Assembly (NCBI RefSeq): GCF_000429085.1 | Contig: NZ_AUBE01000005.1 | Span: forward strand, 186,001-250,000 | Direction: 5' to 3' | Length of the DNA: 64,000 nucleotides | Source: Streptomyces flavidovirens DSM 40150 | Lineage (GTDB): Bacteria; Actinomycetota; Actinomycetes; Streptomycetales; Streptomycetaceae | Shown: piece after piece, positions 54,270 to 63,954 of the stretch | Layout: each line of letters opens with the position of its first letter | Position numbering within the stretch: position 1 is the first letter of the stretch | Position numbers and translations under genes: made by a program | The notes under the pieces: model-generated | What the model saw: the letters and a program-made list of their open reading frames with translations, nothing else | Database searches by the model: none | Told to the model about the DNA's origin: nothing

Positions 54270-56441
54270 TCAGGAGCTCGTGAGGATGACGAGTTGCTGG
54301 GTTGCCCGGGTCATCGCGACATAACGGTCGACCGCTCCCTCAACGCCCTTGCCGAACGCCTCTGGGTCGATGAGGACGACCAGGTCGAACTCGAGCCCCT
54401 TCGACAGCTCCGGGGTCAGCGACCGGACGCGGGACGTCGTCCGGAATGTGCTGCCCTCAATCTCACCAGCGCCGATGACGCAGGCGATCCCGTCGGCATG
54501 TGCGGCGAGCCAGGTGTCGAGCATCGAGCTCAGATCCGAAGCGGGTCCGTGTACGACGGGGATATCGCTGCTCCGGATGGAGGTCGGCACGTTGGCGTCC
54601 GGGAGCACGGCCCGGATGACCGGCTCGGCTTCCGCCGTGATTTCTTGCGGCGTCCGGTAGTTGATGCTCAGGGAGGCCAGGCTGATCCGGTCGAGCCCGA
54701 TCCGTTCGAGCCGTTCCTGCCACGACTCCGTGAATCCGTGCCTCGCCTGGGCACGGTCTCCGACGATGGTGAAGCTCCGGGACGGGCACCGGAGCAGCAA
54801 CATCTGCCACTCCGCGTCGGTCAGTTCCTGGGCCTCGTCCACGACGATGTGCGCGAACGGACCGGCGAGGAGGTCCGGGGCGGCGGCGGGCGACGCGGTC
54901 GCGTCGACCAGGGTGTCCTTCATGTCCTGCCCGTGCAGCATCGTCACCGCACCTTCCCCATCGGCATCGGCCTCAAGCAGGGCGTCGATGACGCTGGCCA
55001 TGTGCTCGCGTTCGGCGGCGACAAAGGCGTTGTGCCGAAGCTTACGCCGCGACGCCTCCAGGTCACCGAGCCGCTGCCGCGCCGCGTCCAGGAGCGGCAG
55101 GTCGGACACCGTCCAGGCCTGGGCGTCCCGGCGCTGCAACTGCTGTACGTCGTCGGGGCTGAGCCAGGGAGCGCACTTCCGCAGGTAGGCGGGTACCGAC
55201 CACAGGTCTCCGACGAGGTCAGCCGCTTCGAGCAGCGGCCACGCGCGGTTGAAGGCCGTGAGCAACTCCCGGTTCTTCAGCAGCGACTTGCGCAGCAGGT
55301 CGGCCGGGGCGTCGCCGTCGTGCTTGTCCATCAGGATCGTAAGCAGCTCCTCCCAGACCTGGTCGCGCGCCTCGTTGTGCGGAGTACCTGGTTCTGCTGC
55401 TTCGAACGCCACGGCCCAGTCGTCGGCGCTCAGCCAGATGTCGGACCAGTGGGTAGTGACCGTCATCCCCCGGGTGGGCGGCTCCTCGTAGAACCTGACG
55501 GCCGTCTCGATCGCCTTCACCAGGTTCGCGGACGACTTCAGGAGGGCCACCTTCGGGTCGTCCTCGAGCAGTGCTGCGGCACCCTCGGCGACGAGGTCCC
55601 GCAGGGTGCAGGTCTGCACGCCCTCCTCTCCGAGGCTGGGGAGGACATCGGCGACGTAACCCAGGTAGGGCCGGCTCGGACCGACGAACAGCACGCCGCC
55701 CCGGCGGTGACCGAGGCGAGGGTCGGAGTAGAGGAGGTAGGCGGAGCGGTGCAGAGCGACGACGGTCTTCCCCGTGCCCGGACCGCCGTCGACGACGAGA
55801 GCGCCGCGGGATCCCGCGCGGATGATGGCGTCCTGGTCGGCCTGGATGGTGCCGAGCACGTCTCGCATCCGTGGCGACCGGCTGCTGCCCAGGCCGGCGA
55901 TGAAGGCGGACTGGTCATCGAGCGCGGCGTGCCCGGCAAACCCGTCCGAGGTGAACACCTCGTCCCAGTAGTCGCTGATCCGGCCGCCGGTCCAGCGGTA
56001 CCTGCGGCGGCTTGCCAGACCCATCGGGTTGGCGTGGGTGGCTCCGAAGAACGGCTCAGCCGCGGGGGAGCGCCAGTCGAGCAGCAGCCGACGGCCCGCG
56101 CTGTCCGTAAGGCCGAGCCGTCCGACGTACACGGGCTCGGGGTTGTCCGCGCTGACCATGTGCCCGAGGCACAGGTCCAGACCGAAGCGACGCAGTGCGC
56201 GCAGGCGGGCGGTCAGCCGGTGGATCTCCACGTCCCGGTCCATCGCCTGCCGGCCCATGCCGCCGGGCGCCTTGCGCTCGGCATCGAGGCGGTCGGACAG
56301 CTCGCCGACCGACTGCTCCAGGCACTGCGCGATGGCCGCGAAGTGCTGCTCATCGCCGGCGATCAGCGTTGGGTCGGCCTTGGGGGAGAGGCGGTCGGGA
56401 AGGTCAAACGCGCTGGTGGTCAGGGGGTGCAGGGGGTTCAC
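54270..56441 (-). CDS. HelD/HelR-like UvrD-family ATPase, probable RNA polymerase-associated rifamycin resistance factor
   Basis: This 723-residue superfamily 1 ATPase has an N-terminal coiled-coil-like region, VYVGRLGLTD...LLLDWRSPAAEPFF (HelD signature), Walker A GGPGTGKTVVALHR, the Walker B element HIVVDEAQELTDAEW, motif III GDRAQARHGF, SINYRTPQEI and a late VAMTRATQQLV. Actinobacterial HelR proteins bind RNA polymerase and displace rifamycins; related HelD proteins recycle polymerase. Assignment to HelR rather than general HelD rests on its position downstream of a glycosyltransferase with a rifamycin-associated-element-like site. GTG 56441 starts the conserved protein. A 260-base gap separates the two genes on the same strand. 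Confidence 0.75.
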   Translation of the reverse strand: MNPLHPLTTSAFDLPDRLSPKADPTLIAGDEQHFAAIAQCLEQSVGELSDRLDAERKAPGGMGRQAMDRDVEIHRLTARLRALRRFGLDLCLGHMVSADNPEPVYVGRLGLTDSAGRRLLLDWRSPAAEPFFGATHANPMGLASRRRYRWTGGRISDYWDEVFTSDGFAGHAALDDQSAFIAGLGSSRSPRMRDVLGTIQADQDAIIRAGSRGALVVDGGPGTGKTVVALHRSAYLLYSDPRLGHRRGGVLFVGPSRPYLGYVADVLPSLGEEGVQTCTLRDLVAEGAAALLEDDPKVALLKSSANLVKAIETAVRFYEEPPTRGMTVTTHWSDIWLSADDWAVAFEAAEPGTPHNEARDQVWEELLTILMDKHDGDAPADLLRKSLLKNRELLTAFNRAWPLLEAADLVGDLWSVPAYLRKCAPWLSPDDVQQLQRRDAQAWTVSDLPLLDAARQRLGDLEASRRKLRHNAFVAAEREHMASVIDALLEADADGEGAVTMLHGQDMKDTLVDATASPAAAPDLLAGPFAHIVVDEAQELTDAEWQMLLLRCPSRSFTIVGDRAQARHGFTESWQERLERIGLDRISLASLSINYRTPQEITAEAEPVIRAVLPDANVPTSIRSSDIPVVHGPASDLSSMLDTWLAAHADGIACVIGAGEIEGSTFRTTSRVRSLTPELSKGLEFDLVVLIDPEAFGKGVEGAVDRYVAMTRATQQLVILTSS

Positions 56442-56703
56442 GGCATCAGCTCCGATATGAGGTCGCTCGCGACCATTGCGCGCGGCAAGGCGTCTGGACC
56501 GGCGTGACGAACCTGGCGGCCATGGCGGGCAACGCTCCGCCTGACGTGGACCCGTGGCCGTTGTCGGCTCAGCTCGCCAGGGTGTGCGGTTCTCGCGTTC
56601 TGGGGTCTTGGGCTCTGGGCTCTGGGCTCTGGGTCCCGCGCCCTCGGTCCTCGGGCCTCGCTCCGTGGTCCCGCGTGGTTCACGCGGACACCGGCGGCGT
56701 TTC
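56442..56703. other. Gap with short tandem repeat
   Basis: No gene seen. GGGCTCT is repeated three to four times near 56609-56635. A weak half-match to the element at 57982 (CTTGCCGC) occurs near 56480 but was not accepted as a site. Confidence 0.4.
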
Positions 56704-57921
56704 TCAGCCGGCCGCGTCGAGCAGCAGCTTCGCGGCCACCGTTGTCCCGTCGGTGCGGATCGTGCCGGCCACGGCGGTCGCTCGTGCGCGGGTTTCGGGG
56801 GTCAGGGCCGTCCTGAGCGCGGCCGACAGGGACTCGGTGGTCGGAGCAGGGCCGTCGTGTGCCGCGCCGATGCCCAGGTCGGCCACCCGGCAGGCCCAGT
56901 ACGGCTGGTCCGCCACCTGGGGTACCACCACCTGCGGCGCGCCGGCCCGCGCGGCCGTCGTCGTGGTGCCCGCACCGCCGTGGTGCACGACAGCGGCCAC
57001 CCGGCCGAACAGTGCCTGCTGGTTGACCTCGCCGACGGCGAAGCAGTCGTCCCGGTCGTCGATCAGGGCCAGGTCGGCCCAGCCACTGGCCACCACCACG
57101 CGGCGGCCCTGCGCACGGACCGCCTCGATGGCCACCCGGGCGGCGTCCTGCGAGTCGCGCATGGGCATGCTGCCGAAGCCCACGTACACCGGTGGATCCC
57201 CGGCGTCCAGGAACGCCACCAACTCGGCGGGGAGCGGGCGTTCGTCGGGCAGGAACCACGCGCCGGTCTGTACGACATCGAGGTCCGCCGGCTCCTGCCA
57301 CGGGTCCAGGGTGGGGTCTGTCGCCAGCCATGGCCGGTCGCCGATGACGTAGTCGCGGATGTTGGCCACCGGGGACAGGCCGATCGACGCCCGGTTCGTG
57401 TTGAGCGCCGCACCGAACAACGCGTTGATGCTCCGGGCGTCCAGGTCCCACAGCTTCCGGTTGTCGGTCACCTCCGGCGGGAACGGCCGGCCCGGATACG
57501 CCAGTGGCGGGTGGTGCGGCGACGGCAGGGTGAGCTGCTGAAACGTCACGGACACGGAGGGGATGCCCAGTTTCTCGGCCACGGACAGCGCGCCGGCCGC
57601 CGCAGGCATCGCGCCGGTCGCCACCAGCACATCGCACCCCTCGGCCGCCGCGGTGACCGCCTCGAACTGGCCGGCGATCAACTCGGCCGCGCGCCGGGGC
57701 AGGTTCGCCGGCGACGGCGGCGGCGAACCGGTGGTCAGCGCGCGCGCCGACCGGCCCACCGGCACCAGCGGCACGCCGACACCGGCCAGCCGCTGCGCGA
57801 AGTCCTCGTCCGGCGGCGCGCACACCCGAACCTCCGCGCCGAGTGCCCGTAACCGCACCGCGAGTCCCACCAGCGGTTCAACGTCGCCGCGCGACCCATA
57901 CGTAGACAACAACACACGCAC
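56704..57921 (-). CDS. GT1-family glycosyltransferase, probable rifamycin-inactivating (Rgt-like)
   Basis: This 405-residue UDP-sugar glycosyltransferase begins MRVLLSTYGSRGDVEPLVGLA and has FQQLTLPSPHHPP, YVGFGSMPMRD and the donor-binding C-terminal motif VVHHGGAGTTTTAARAGAPQVVVPQVADQPYWA. This fold is shared by macrolide- and glycopeptide-type enzymes. The 19-base palindrome just upstream resembles the rifamycin-associated element, and the downstream gene is HelR-like, so rifamycin glycosylation is the favoured role. Glycosylation of another natural product cannot be excluded by sequence. No biosynthetic genes for such a compound are nearby. Confidence 0.78.
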   Translation of the reverse strand: MRVLLSTYGSRGDVEPLVGLAVRLRALGAEVRVCAPPDEDFAQRLAGVGVPLVPVGRSARALTTGSPPPSPANLPRRAAELIAGQFEAVTAAAEGCDVLVATGAMPAAAGALSVAEKLGIPSVSVTFQQLTLPSPHHPPLAYPGRPFPPEVTDNRKLWDLDARSINALFGAALNTNRASIGLSPVANIRDYVIGDRPWLATDPTLDPWQEPADLDVVQTGAWFLPDERPLPAELVAFLDAGDPPVYVGFGSMPMRDSQDAARVAIEAVRAQGRRVVVASGWADLALIDDRDDCFAVGEVNQQALFGRVAAVVHHGGAGTTTTAARAGAPQVVVPQVADQPYWACRVADLGIGAAHDGPAPTTESLSAALRTALTPETRARATAVAGTIRTDGTTVAAKLLLDAAG

Positions 57922-57981
57922 TTCGTGACTCCCACATTCCCGCAGGTTCTGGCTTCGGCCGCCGATTCTGCGGCATAGACC

Positions 57982-58000
57982 GGGTCTTGCCGCAAGGCCC
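57982..58000. promoter_or_regulatory. Rifamycin-associated element (RAE)-like palindrome
   Basis: GGGTCTTGCCGCAAGGCCC has inner arms CTTGC-C-GCAAG and outer GGG/CCC pairs; it agrees with the recalled RAE consensus GGGGCTTGCGGCAAGCCCC in nearly all positions (read on either strand). It lies 61 bases upstream of the glycosyltransferase start. Confidence 0.7.
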
Positions 58001-58149
58001 CCCGTGCGCTATATGTTGAGAGTGGAAAGGAGCGGGTACTCCCCTTTCCCCCTTTCTCGTCCGCTGTGGACGGACAATCTCCTGCGAAGCGGCGCCACCC
58101 CCCGGCCTACTGGCGTGCGGGCGAGTCTCTACGGGCGTGGCCTGCGGGG

Positions 58150-58803
58150 TCAGATGACGCTGCGGATCGCCGCCTCGAACCCTTCCACGTGGCCTGCGGC
58201 AAGGGCCGCGGCCTTCTGTGCATCGTGGTCGATGATGGCGCGCAACAGCGGCCCGTGCTCGTGCACGTGACCTGCCAGACCCGGCAGCCGGTCGATGAAC
58301 AGACACCAGATCCGCGTGGCCAGATTGTCGTACCTGACCAAGGTGTCCTCGAGGTAGGGATTGCGGGTTGCGGCGTAGATGGCACGGTGCACGGTCATGT
58401 CGAGCCGAATCAGGTCCTCGCCGCCGTCGGATGTGTCCGCCAGTTGTGCGAGCAACCGGTTGAGTTCGCCGCGGTCGCCCTCGCCTGCGCGTTGGGCCGC
58501 CAGGGCCGCAGCGAGGGGCTCAAGCTGCTGACGGACCTCTGAGATGTGTCTGAGATCGGCGATCTGCACCTCGGTGGCAAAGGTCCCGCGCCGGGGGTAG
58601 GAGACGATGAGGCGTTCGTGCTCCAGCCGTTTCAGCGCCTCCCGGACCGGGGTGCGCCCGAAACCGAGTTCGGCGGCGATCCGCTCGTCATTGATGGGTT
58701 CTCCAGGGCGGATCCGGAGGGTCACAAGACGGTCCGAGATGGAGCGATAGGCCTGGTCGGCCAGCGTTCCAAGGCCCTGACCAGCGACGGTCGACGAAGT
58801 CAC
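58150..58803 (-). CDS. GntR/FCD-family regulator of the sarcosine oxidase operon
   Basis: This 217-residue regulator has an N-terminal winged HTH (DQAYRSISDRLVTLRIRPGEPINDERIAAELGFGRTPVREALKRLEHERLI) and an FCD domain with histidine ligands (RLDMTVHRAIYAATRNPYL, HVHEHGPLLRAI, GHVEGFEA). GTG 58803 is divergent from soxB with a TGATATATCA palindrome in the shared promoter. It probably represses sox genes and responds to sarcosine, dimethylglycine or a related compound; effector is inferred. Confidence 0.88.
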   Translation of the reverse strand: MTSSTVAGQGLGTLADQAYRSISDRLVTLRIRPGEPINDERIAAELGFGRTPVREALKRLEHERLIVSYPRRGTFATEVQIADLRHISEVRQQLEPLAAALAAQRAGEGDRGELNRLLAQLADTSDGGEDLIRLDMTVHRAIYAATRNPYLEDTLVRYDNLATRIWCLFIDRLPGLAGHVHEHGPLLRAIIDHDAQKAAALAAGHVEGFEAAIRSVI

Positions 58804-58861
58804 TCCACATCCTTCCTTGACGCGGCCCGATCCGCCCTCCTAGGGTATCGCAACAGAAAAT

Positions 58862-58871
58862 TGATATATCA
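58862..58871. promoter_or_regulatory. Palindromic operator-like site before soxB
   Basis: TGATATATCA is a perfect 10-base palindrome within a short AT-rich stretch, 42 bases before the soxB ATG. It suits a GntR-type dimer and may overlap the -10 region. Confidence 0.6.
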
Positions 58872-58912
58872 GTCGGCTTTTAGTTTGGTGCGGCCGAGGA
58901 GGCTGGTCAGTA

Positions 58913-60160
58913 ATGCGCCCCCACGACAACGCTCCCCCCACGCCCGGCGACGTCCTGCCCGACCACCCTGAATTCCTGTGGCGCAATCCCGACCCCAAGC
59001 CGTCCTATGACGTCGTCATCGTCGGCGGCGGCGGACACGGCCTGGCCACCGCCTACTACCTGGCCAAGAACCACGGCATCACCAACATCGCGGTTCTGGA
59101 AAAGGGATGGCTCGCGGGCGGCAACATGGCCCGCAACACCACCATCATCCGCTCCAACTACCTGTGGGACGAAAGCTCCGGCATCTACGAGCACTCGCTG
59201 AAGCTGTGGGAGACCCTCGAAGAGGACCTCGACTACCCCATCCTGTTCAGCCAGCGCGGCGTACTCAACCTCGCCCACAGCCTGCAGGACATCCGCGACA
59301 GCAAACGCCGTGTCTATGCCAACCAGCTCAACGGCATCGACGCCGAGTGGCTGGAACCGGACGAGGTCGCCAAGGTCTGCCCCATCGTCAACATCTCACC
59401 CGACGTGCGCTACCCGGTGCTCGGTGCCACCTACCAGCCCCGTGCGGGCATCGCCAAGCACGACTACGTCGCCTGGGGCTTCGCACGCAGGGCCAACAGC
59501 TACGGCATCGACCTGATCCAGGACTGCGAAGTCACGGGCATCGACATCCACAACGGCCGCGTGGCAGGGGTGCGGACCACGCGTGGCCACATCGCCGCCG
59601 GGAAGGTCGCACTCGCTGCCGCAGGGCACTCCTCCGTACTGGCCTCCATGGCCGGCCTGCGGCTCCCCCTGCAGAGCCACCCGCTTCAGGCGCTGGTCTC
59701 GGAACTGCTGGAACCGGTGCACCCGACCGTCGTGATGTCGAACGCCGTGCACGTGTACGTCTCCCAGGCACACAAGGGCGAGCTCGTCATGGGAGCCGGC
59801 ATCGACAGCTACAACGGCTACGGACAACGCGGCGCGTTCCACATCCTGGAACGCCAGATGGCCGCCGCGCTGGAACTCTTCCCCGTCTTCGCCCGCGCCC
59901 ACATGCTGCGCACCTGGGCCGGCATCGTCGATGTCACGCCGGACGCCTCTCCCATCGTCGGCCAGACCCCCATCCAGGACCTCTACCTCAACTGCGGCTG
60001 GGGCACCGGCGGCTTCAAGGCCACACCGGGCGTCGGCTGGTGCTACGCGCACACCATCGCCACCGGCGAACCGCACCCGTACAACGCGCCCTTCACCCTC
60101 TCTCGCTTCACCACCGGCGCCCTGGTCGACGAGCACGGCGCGGCCGGCGTCGCCCACTGA
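58913..60160 (+). CDS. soxB: Sarcosine oxidase subunit beta
   Basis: This 415-residue catalytic flavoprotein of heterotetrameric sarcosine oxidase has [44 protein letters not shown], and the C-terminal [18 protein letters not shown] segment. It oxidises sarcosine to an imine passed to the alpha subunit's folate site, with covalent FMN at the alpha-beta interface. GAGGAGG at about 58896 serves the ATG. First gene of soxB-D-A-G and divergent from the GntR regulator. Confidence 0.95.
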   Translation: MRPHDNAPPTPGDVLPDHPEFLWRNPDPKPSYDVVIVGGGGHGLATAYYLAKNHGITNIAVLEKGWLAGGNMARNTTIIRSNYLWDESSGIYEHSLKLWETLEEDLDYPILFSQRGVLNLAHSLQDIRDSKRRVYANQLNGIDAEWLEPDEVAKVCPIVNISPDVRYPVLGATYQPRAGIAKHDYVAWGFARRANSYGIDLIQDCEVTGIDIHNGRVAGVRTTRGHIAAGKVALAAAGHSSVLASMAGLRLPLQSHPLQALVSELLEPVHPTVVMSNAVHVYVSQAHKGELVMGAGIDSYNGYGQRGAFHILERQMAAALELFPVFARAHMLRTWAGIVDVTPDASPIVGQTPIQDLYLNCGWGTGGFKATPGVGWCYAHTIATGEPHPYNAPFTLSRFTTGALVDEHGAAGVAH

Positions 60161-60186
60161 CCGCCACCCCGGCCAAGGAGACCGAC

Positions 60187-60510
60187 ATGCAGCTCATAGC
60201 CTGCCCCTGGTGCGGTGAGCGCGAGGAGACCGAATTCCGCTACGGAGGACAGGCCCACGTCGCCTACCCCGACGACCCGTACGCGCTCGATGACGAGCAG
60301 TGGGCCCAGTACGTCTTCTTCCGCGACAACCCCAAGGGCCCGTTCGCCGAGCGGTGGGTGCACTCGGCCGGCTGCCGGCGCTGGTTCAACGCCCTGCGCG
60401 ACACCGTCACCCACGAGTTCCTCAGGGTTTATGTCATCAGTGCCCAGCACCCCCTCACCACGAGCACCGCACCCGCCGCGCAGCAGCGGAAGGGTCAGGA
60501 GGCGATCTGA
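60187..60510 (+). CDS. soxD: Sarcosine oxidase subunit delta
   Basis: This 107-residue zinc-binding subunit starts MQLIACPWCGEREETEF and has FRDNPKGPFAERWVHSAGCRRWFNALRDT; the CPWC pair, a histidine and the later AGC cysteine bind zinc. It stabilises the heterotetramer. Its TGA overlaps the soxA start (TGATG), so translation is coupled. The last about 20 residues are low complexity. Confidence 0.94.
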   Translation: MQLIACPWCGEREETEFRYGGQAHVAYPDDPYALDDEQWAQYVFFRDNPKGPFAERWVHSAGCRRWFNALRDTVTHEFLRVYVISAQHPLTTSTAPAAQQRKGQEAI

Positions 60511-63371
60511 TGAACAGCCCATTCCGTGCCCGTGGCCACGGGCACATCGACCGTGACACCACACTCTCCTTCACCTTCGACGGCACCGCCTACACCGGGC
60601 ACCCCGGCGACACCCTCGCCTCGGCCCTGCTGGCCAACGGGGTGCACCAGGTGGCCCGCAGCATCAAGTACGGAAGGCCGCGCGGTGTCCTGGCCGCCGG
60701 AGCCGAAGAGCCCAACGCGCTCGTGCAGATCGAAGTCCCCTTCCCCGAGCCCATGCTCACGGCCACCACCGTGGAGCTGTACGAAGGCCTCGTCGCGCGG
60801 GGGCTGTCCGGCCAGGGCCGGCTGAGCAGCCGGCCGGACACGGCCCGCTACGACACCATGCACGCCCACTGCGACATTCTGGTCGTCGGCGCCGGCCCGG
60901 CCGGACTGGCCGCCACCCTGGCGGCCGCCCGGGCCGGAGCCCGCGTGGTTCTCGTCGACGAACTTCCCCGGCCCGGCGGGTCGTTGCTCGGCACCCGGGA
61001 ACTGCTCGACGGCGTACCGGCGACCGCGTGGGTGAGTGATGTCGCCGCGGAGATCGCCGCCTGTTCCGACGTGCGGGTACTGCAGCGCACCACCGCGTTC
61101 GGTTGCTACGACGACGGCCTTGTCCTGGCCCTGGAGAAGCGCACGGACCACCTCGGTGCCGCGGCGCCCGCCCACATCTCGCGGCAAAGGATCTGGCGCA
61201 TCCGTGCCAAGCAAGTCGTCTTCGCCACCGGTGCCTACGAGCGGCCGGTCGCCTTCGACGACAACGACCGCCCCGGTGTCATGCTGGCAGGATCGGCGCG
61301 TGCGTACCTCAACCGCTTCGGCGTACTGTCCGGGCGGCAGGCCGTCGTGTTCACCACGAACGACAGCGTCTATCCGGCAGCGCTCGAACTGGCCGACGCG
61401 GGCCTTCGGACCGCCGCGGTGATCGACGCCCGCGAGGAGGTGCCGGCGTACTGGCGCACCGCGTGCGACGAGCGGGGCATCGACGTACGCGCGGGCCACG
61501 TCGTCACCGGAACCAGCGGGATCGAGCGCCTCTCCCGCGCCCACGTCGCGGCCTTCAGCCACGGACGCCTCGGCGACCGGCAGGGAATCGACTGCGATCT
61601 GCTGCTCGTCTCCGGTGGCTGGAATCCGGCCGTGGCGCTGTTCAGCCAGGCCCGCGGCACCCTGGACTACGACGCGGGGATCGGTGCCTTCGTGCCCGCG
61701 CAGGCGCCCGGCAATGTCCGTACGGCGGGAGCGGCAAGCGGCACCTTCACCCTGACCGGCTGCCTGGCCGACGGCGCGGACGCCGCCCGGCGAGCCCTGT
61801 CGGCCATCGGCAGGACCGGCCGGACGGTCGCCCTGCCGGCCGCCGCCCCGCTTCCGGACGCGGCACCCGGCAGGGTGCTGTGGCGGGTCCCGAGCCCGCG
61901 GGACAGCCCGGACGGCTCGCACCAGTTCGTCGACCTGCAGCGTGACGCGCTCGTCGCCGACGTGCTGCGGGCGACGGGGGCAGGCTTGCGGTCGGTGGAG
62001 CACGTCAAGCGCTACACCACCATCGGCACCGCCCACGACCAGGGCCGCACGTCGGGCGTGATGGCCTCCGGCATCGTCGCCGAGGCGCTCGGGATGGACG
62101 TCGCCGAGCTCGGCACCACCCGCTTCCGCCCGCCCGCCGTGCCGGTCGCCTTCGCCGCCCTCGCGGGCCGCAACCGCGGGGAGCTTTTCGATCCGGTACG
62201 GGTGACCGCGCTGCACCCCTGGCATGTCGAGCACGGCGCCCTGTTCGAGGACGTCGGCCAGTGGAAGCGTCCCTGGTACTACCCGCAGGCAGGCGAGACC
62301 ATGGACGAGGCGGTCCTGCGCGAGTGCCGGGCGGCCCGCACGGGCGTCGCGCTGATGGACGGCTCCACACTCGGCAAGATCAACGTGCAGGGCCCGGACG
62401 CCGGCGTGCTCCTTGACCGGCTCTACACGAACATGATGAGCACGCTCAAGGTGGGCCGGGTCCGCTACGGCGTGATGTGCGGCATCGACGGCATGGCCCT
62501 CGACGACGGCACCGTGATCCGTGTGGCCGAGCAGGAATTCCTGCTGACCACCACCACCGGCAACGCGGCCAGGATCCTCGAATGGATGGAGGAATGGCTG
62601 CAGACGGAGTGGCCCGGCCTGCGCGTCCACCTCACCTCCGTCACCGAGCACTGGGCGACCATCCCCCTGGTCGGCCCCCGCTCCCGCGACGTGCTGGCGG
62701 TGGTGGCTCCCGGCCTGGACGTCGACAACGACGCCTTCCCGTTCATGTCCTGGCGGGACGCCACCGTCGCCGGCATCCCGGCGCGGGTGTGCCGCATCAG
62801 CTTCTCCGGTGAACTCGCCTACGAGATCAACGTGCCCGCCTGGGACGGCATCACCGTATGGAAGGCCCTGTACGCGGCCGGCAGCGCGTACGGCATCACT
62901 CCGTACGGCACAGAGACGATGCACGTACTGCGCGCCGAGAAGGCCTACCCGATCATCGGGCAGGACACCGACGGCACCATCACCCCGCAGGATCTGGGCA
63001 TGTCGTGGGTCGTTTCCAAGAAGAAGCCGGACTTCATCGGCAAGCGGTCCTTCTCCCGCGAAGAAAACCGACGCGGCGACCGCAAGCAACTGGTGGGCCT
63101 GCTGCCCGCCGACGAGCAAGTCCTCCTGCCCGAAGGCGCCCAGATCATCGCCACCAGCAGCATTCCGGCGCCACCGGTACCCATGCTGGGCCACGTCACC
63201 TCCAGCTACCGCAGCGACGCCCTGCAGCGGACGTTCGCCCTCGCCCTGGTGCGCTCGGGAACTCGGCGCATCGGCGAAACCCTCTACGTCCCGCTGGACG
63301 GTCGGACCGTCCCTGTGACCGTGACCGAACCTGTGCTCTTCGACAAGGAGGGAACTCGCCGTGACGGTTGA
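60510..63371 (+). CDS. soxA: Sarcosine oxidase subunit alpha
   Basis: This 953-residue subunit has an N-terminal Fer2_4 beta-grasp domain (GHPGDTLASALLANGVHQVARSIKYGRPRGVL), an NAD-binding Rossmann domain (DILVVGAGPAGLAATLAAARAG), the FAD/NAD core (QVVFATGAYERPVAFDDNDRPG) and a C-terminal GcvT-like tetrahydrofolate domain (from about 620: VALMDGSTLGKINVQGPD, VMCGIDGMALDDG). It accepts the formaldehyde equivalent on folate, giving 5,10-methylene-THF. ATG at 60510 overlaps the soxD stop; the end overlaps soxG by 11 bases. Confidence 0.95.
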   Translation: MNSPFRARGHGHIDRDTTLSFTFDGTAYTGHPGDTLASALLANGVHQVARSIKYGRPRGVLAAGAEEPNALVQIEVPFPEPMLTATTVELYEGLVARGLSGQGRLSSRPDTARYDTMHAHCDILVVGAGPAGLAATLAAARAGARVVLVDELPRPGGSLLGTRELLDGVPATAWVSDVAAEIAACSDVRVLQRTTAFGCYDDGLVLALEKRTDHLGAAAPAHISRQRIWRIRAKQVVFATGAYERPVAFDDNDRPGVMLAGSARAYLNRFGVLSGRQAVVFTTNDSVYPAALELADAGLRTAAVIDAREEVPAYWRTACDERGIDVRAGHVVTGTSGIERLSRAHVAAFSHGRLGDRQGIDCDLLLVSGGWNPAVALFSQARGTLDYDAGIGAFVPAQAPGNVRTAGAASGTFTLTGCLADGADAARRALSAIGRTGRTVALPAAAPLPDAAPGRVLWRVPSPRDSPDGSHQFVDLQRDALVADVLRATGAGLRSVEHVKRYTTIGTAHDQGRTSGVMASGIVAEALGMDVAELGTTRFRPPAVPVAFAALAGRNRGELFDPVRVTALHPWHVEHGALFEDVGQWKRPWYYPQAGETMDEAVLRECRAARTGVALMDGSTLGKINVQGPDAGVLLDRLYTNMMSTLKVGRVRYGVMCGIDGMALDDGTVIRVAEQEFLLTTTTGNAARILEWMEEWLQTEWPGLRVHLTSVTEHWATIPLVGPRSRDVLAVVAPGLDVDNDAFPFMSWRDATVAGIPARVCRISFSGELAYEINVPAWDGITVWKALYAAGSAYGITPYGTETMHVLRAEKAYPIIGQDTDGTITPQDLGMSWVVSKKKPDFIGKRSFSREENRRGDRKQLVGLLPADEQVLLPEGAQIIATSSIPAPPVPMLGHVTSSYRSDALQRTFALALVRSGTRRIGETLYVPLDGRTVPVTVTEPVLFDKEGTRRDG

Positions 63372-63954
63372 GACGCCCACGCGCTACAGCCCGCTCTCCG
63401 CGTGGCAGGACGCCCTGGCCCGCCTGCCCACCGGAGTGCAGGTGAGGGAACTGCCCTTCCTCACCCAGCTCAACCTGCGGCTGCAGCCCGGCAGTGCTGC
63501 GGCACAGGCCGTCGAGGCTGCCTTGGGCCTCACGCTGCCGGGCCCCCTGCGCGCCGGGATGTCCGGCGACGTAAAGCTGCTGTGGATGGGCCCGGACGAG
63601 TGGCTGCTGGTGGCGCCCGAGGGCCGGCAGCACGATCTCGTCGCGCAACTGCGGTCGGCCATCGGTGACGAGTTCGCCACCGTCACCGACGTGTCGGCGC
63701 AGCGCACCACGCTGGCCCTGTCCGGGCACCTCGTCCGCGAGGTGCTGGCTCAGGGCTGTGCGATTGATCTGGATCCGCGGGTGACGCCCGTCGGCTCGTG
63801 CCTGACAACGGTGCTGGCACAGGCCCCGATCACCCTGGTGGTACGGGGAGACGCAGCCTCCAGCGTGTGGCTGCTGGTCCGCTCCTCGTTCGCGTCCTAC
63901 CTGGCCACCTGGCTCGTCGACGCCTGCACGGAATACCGGGGCGGCACCGGATGA
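63361..63954 (+). CDS. soxG: Sarcosine oxidase subunit gamma
   Basis: This 197-residue subunit has a GcvT-like half fold with KLLWMGPDEWLLVAPEG and TVTDVSAQRTTLALSGHLVREVLAQGCAIDLDPR, both characteristic of SoxG. It completes the heterotetramer. GTG 63361 overlaps the soxA stop and the TGA overlaps the ATG of the next gene (ATGA), so the operon continues. Confidence 0.93.
   Translation: MTVETPTRYSPLSAWQDALARLPTGVQVRELPFLTQLNLRLQPGSAAAQAVEAALGLTLPGPLRAGMSGDVKLLWMGPDEWLLVAPEGRQHDLVAQLRSAIGDEFATVTDVSAQRTTLALSGHLVREVLAQGCAIDLDPRVTPVGSCLTTVLAQAPITLVVRGDAASSVWLLVRSSFASYLATWLVDACTEYRGGTG

Noticed and set aside
56465..56495. Possible second RAE before the HelR-like gene (CTTGCCGC on the minus strand)
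   Set aside because: Only one half-site is present and the second arm does not pair.
53895..56507. 870-codon plus-strand frame opposite the HelR-like gene
   Set aside because: No recognisable motifs; mirror of a well-supported ATPase.
60495..63380. 961-codon minus-strand frame opposite soxA
   Set aside because: Pure shadow of soxA with Gly/Val/Asp-rich nonsense composition.
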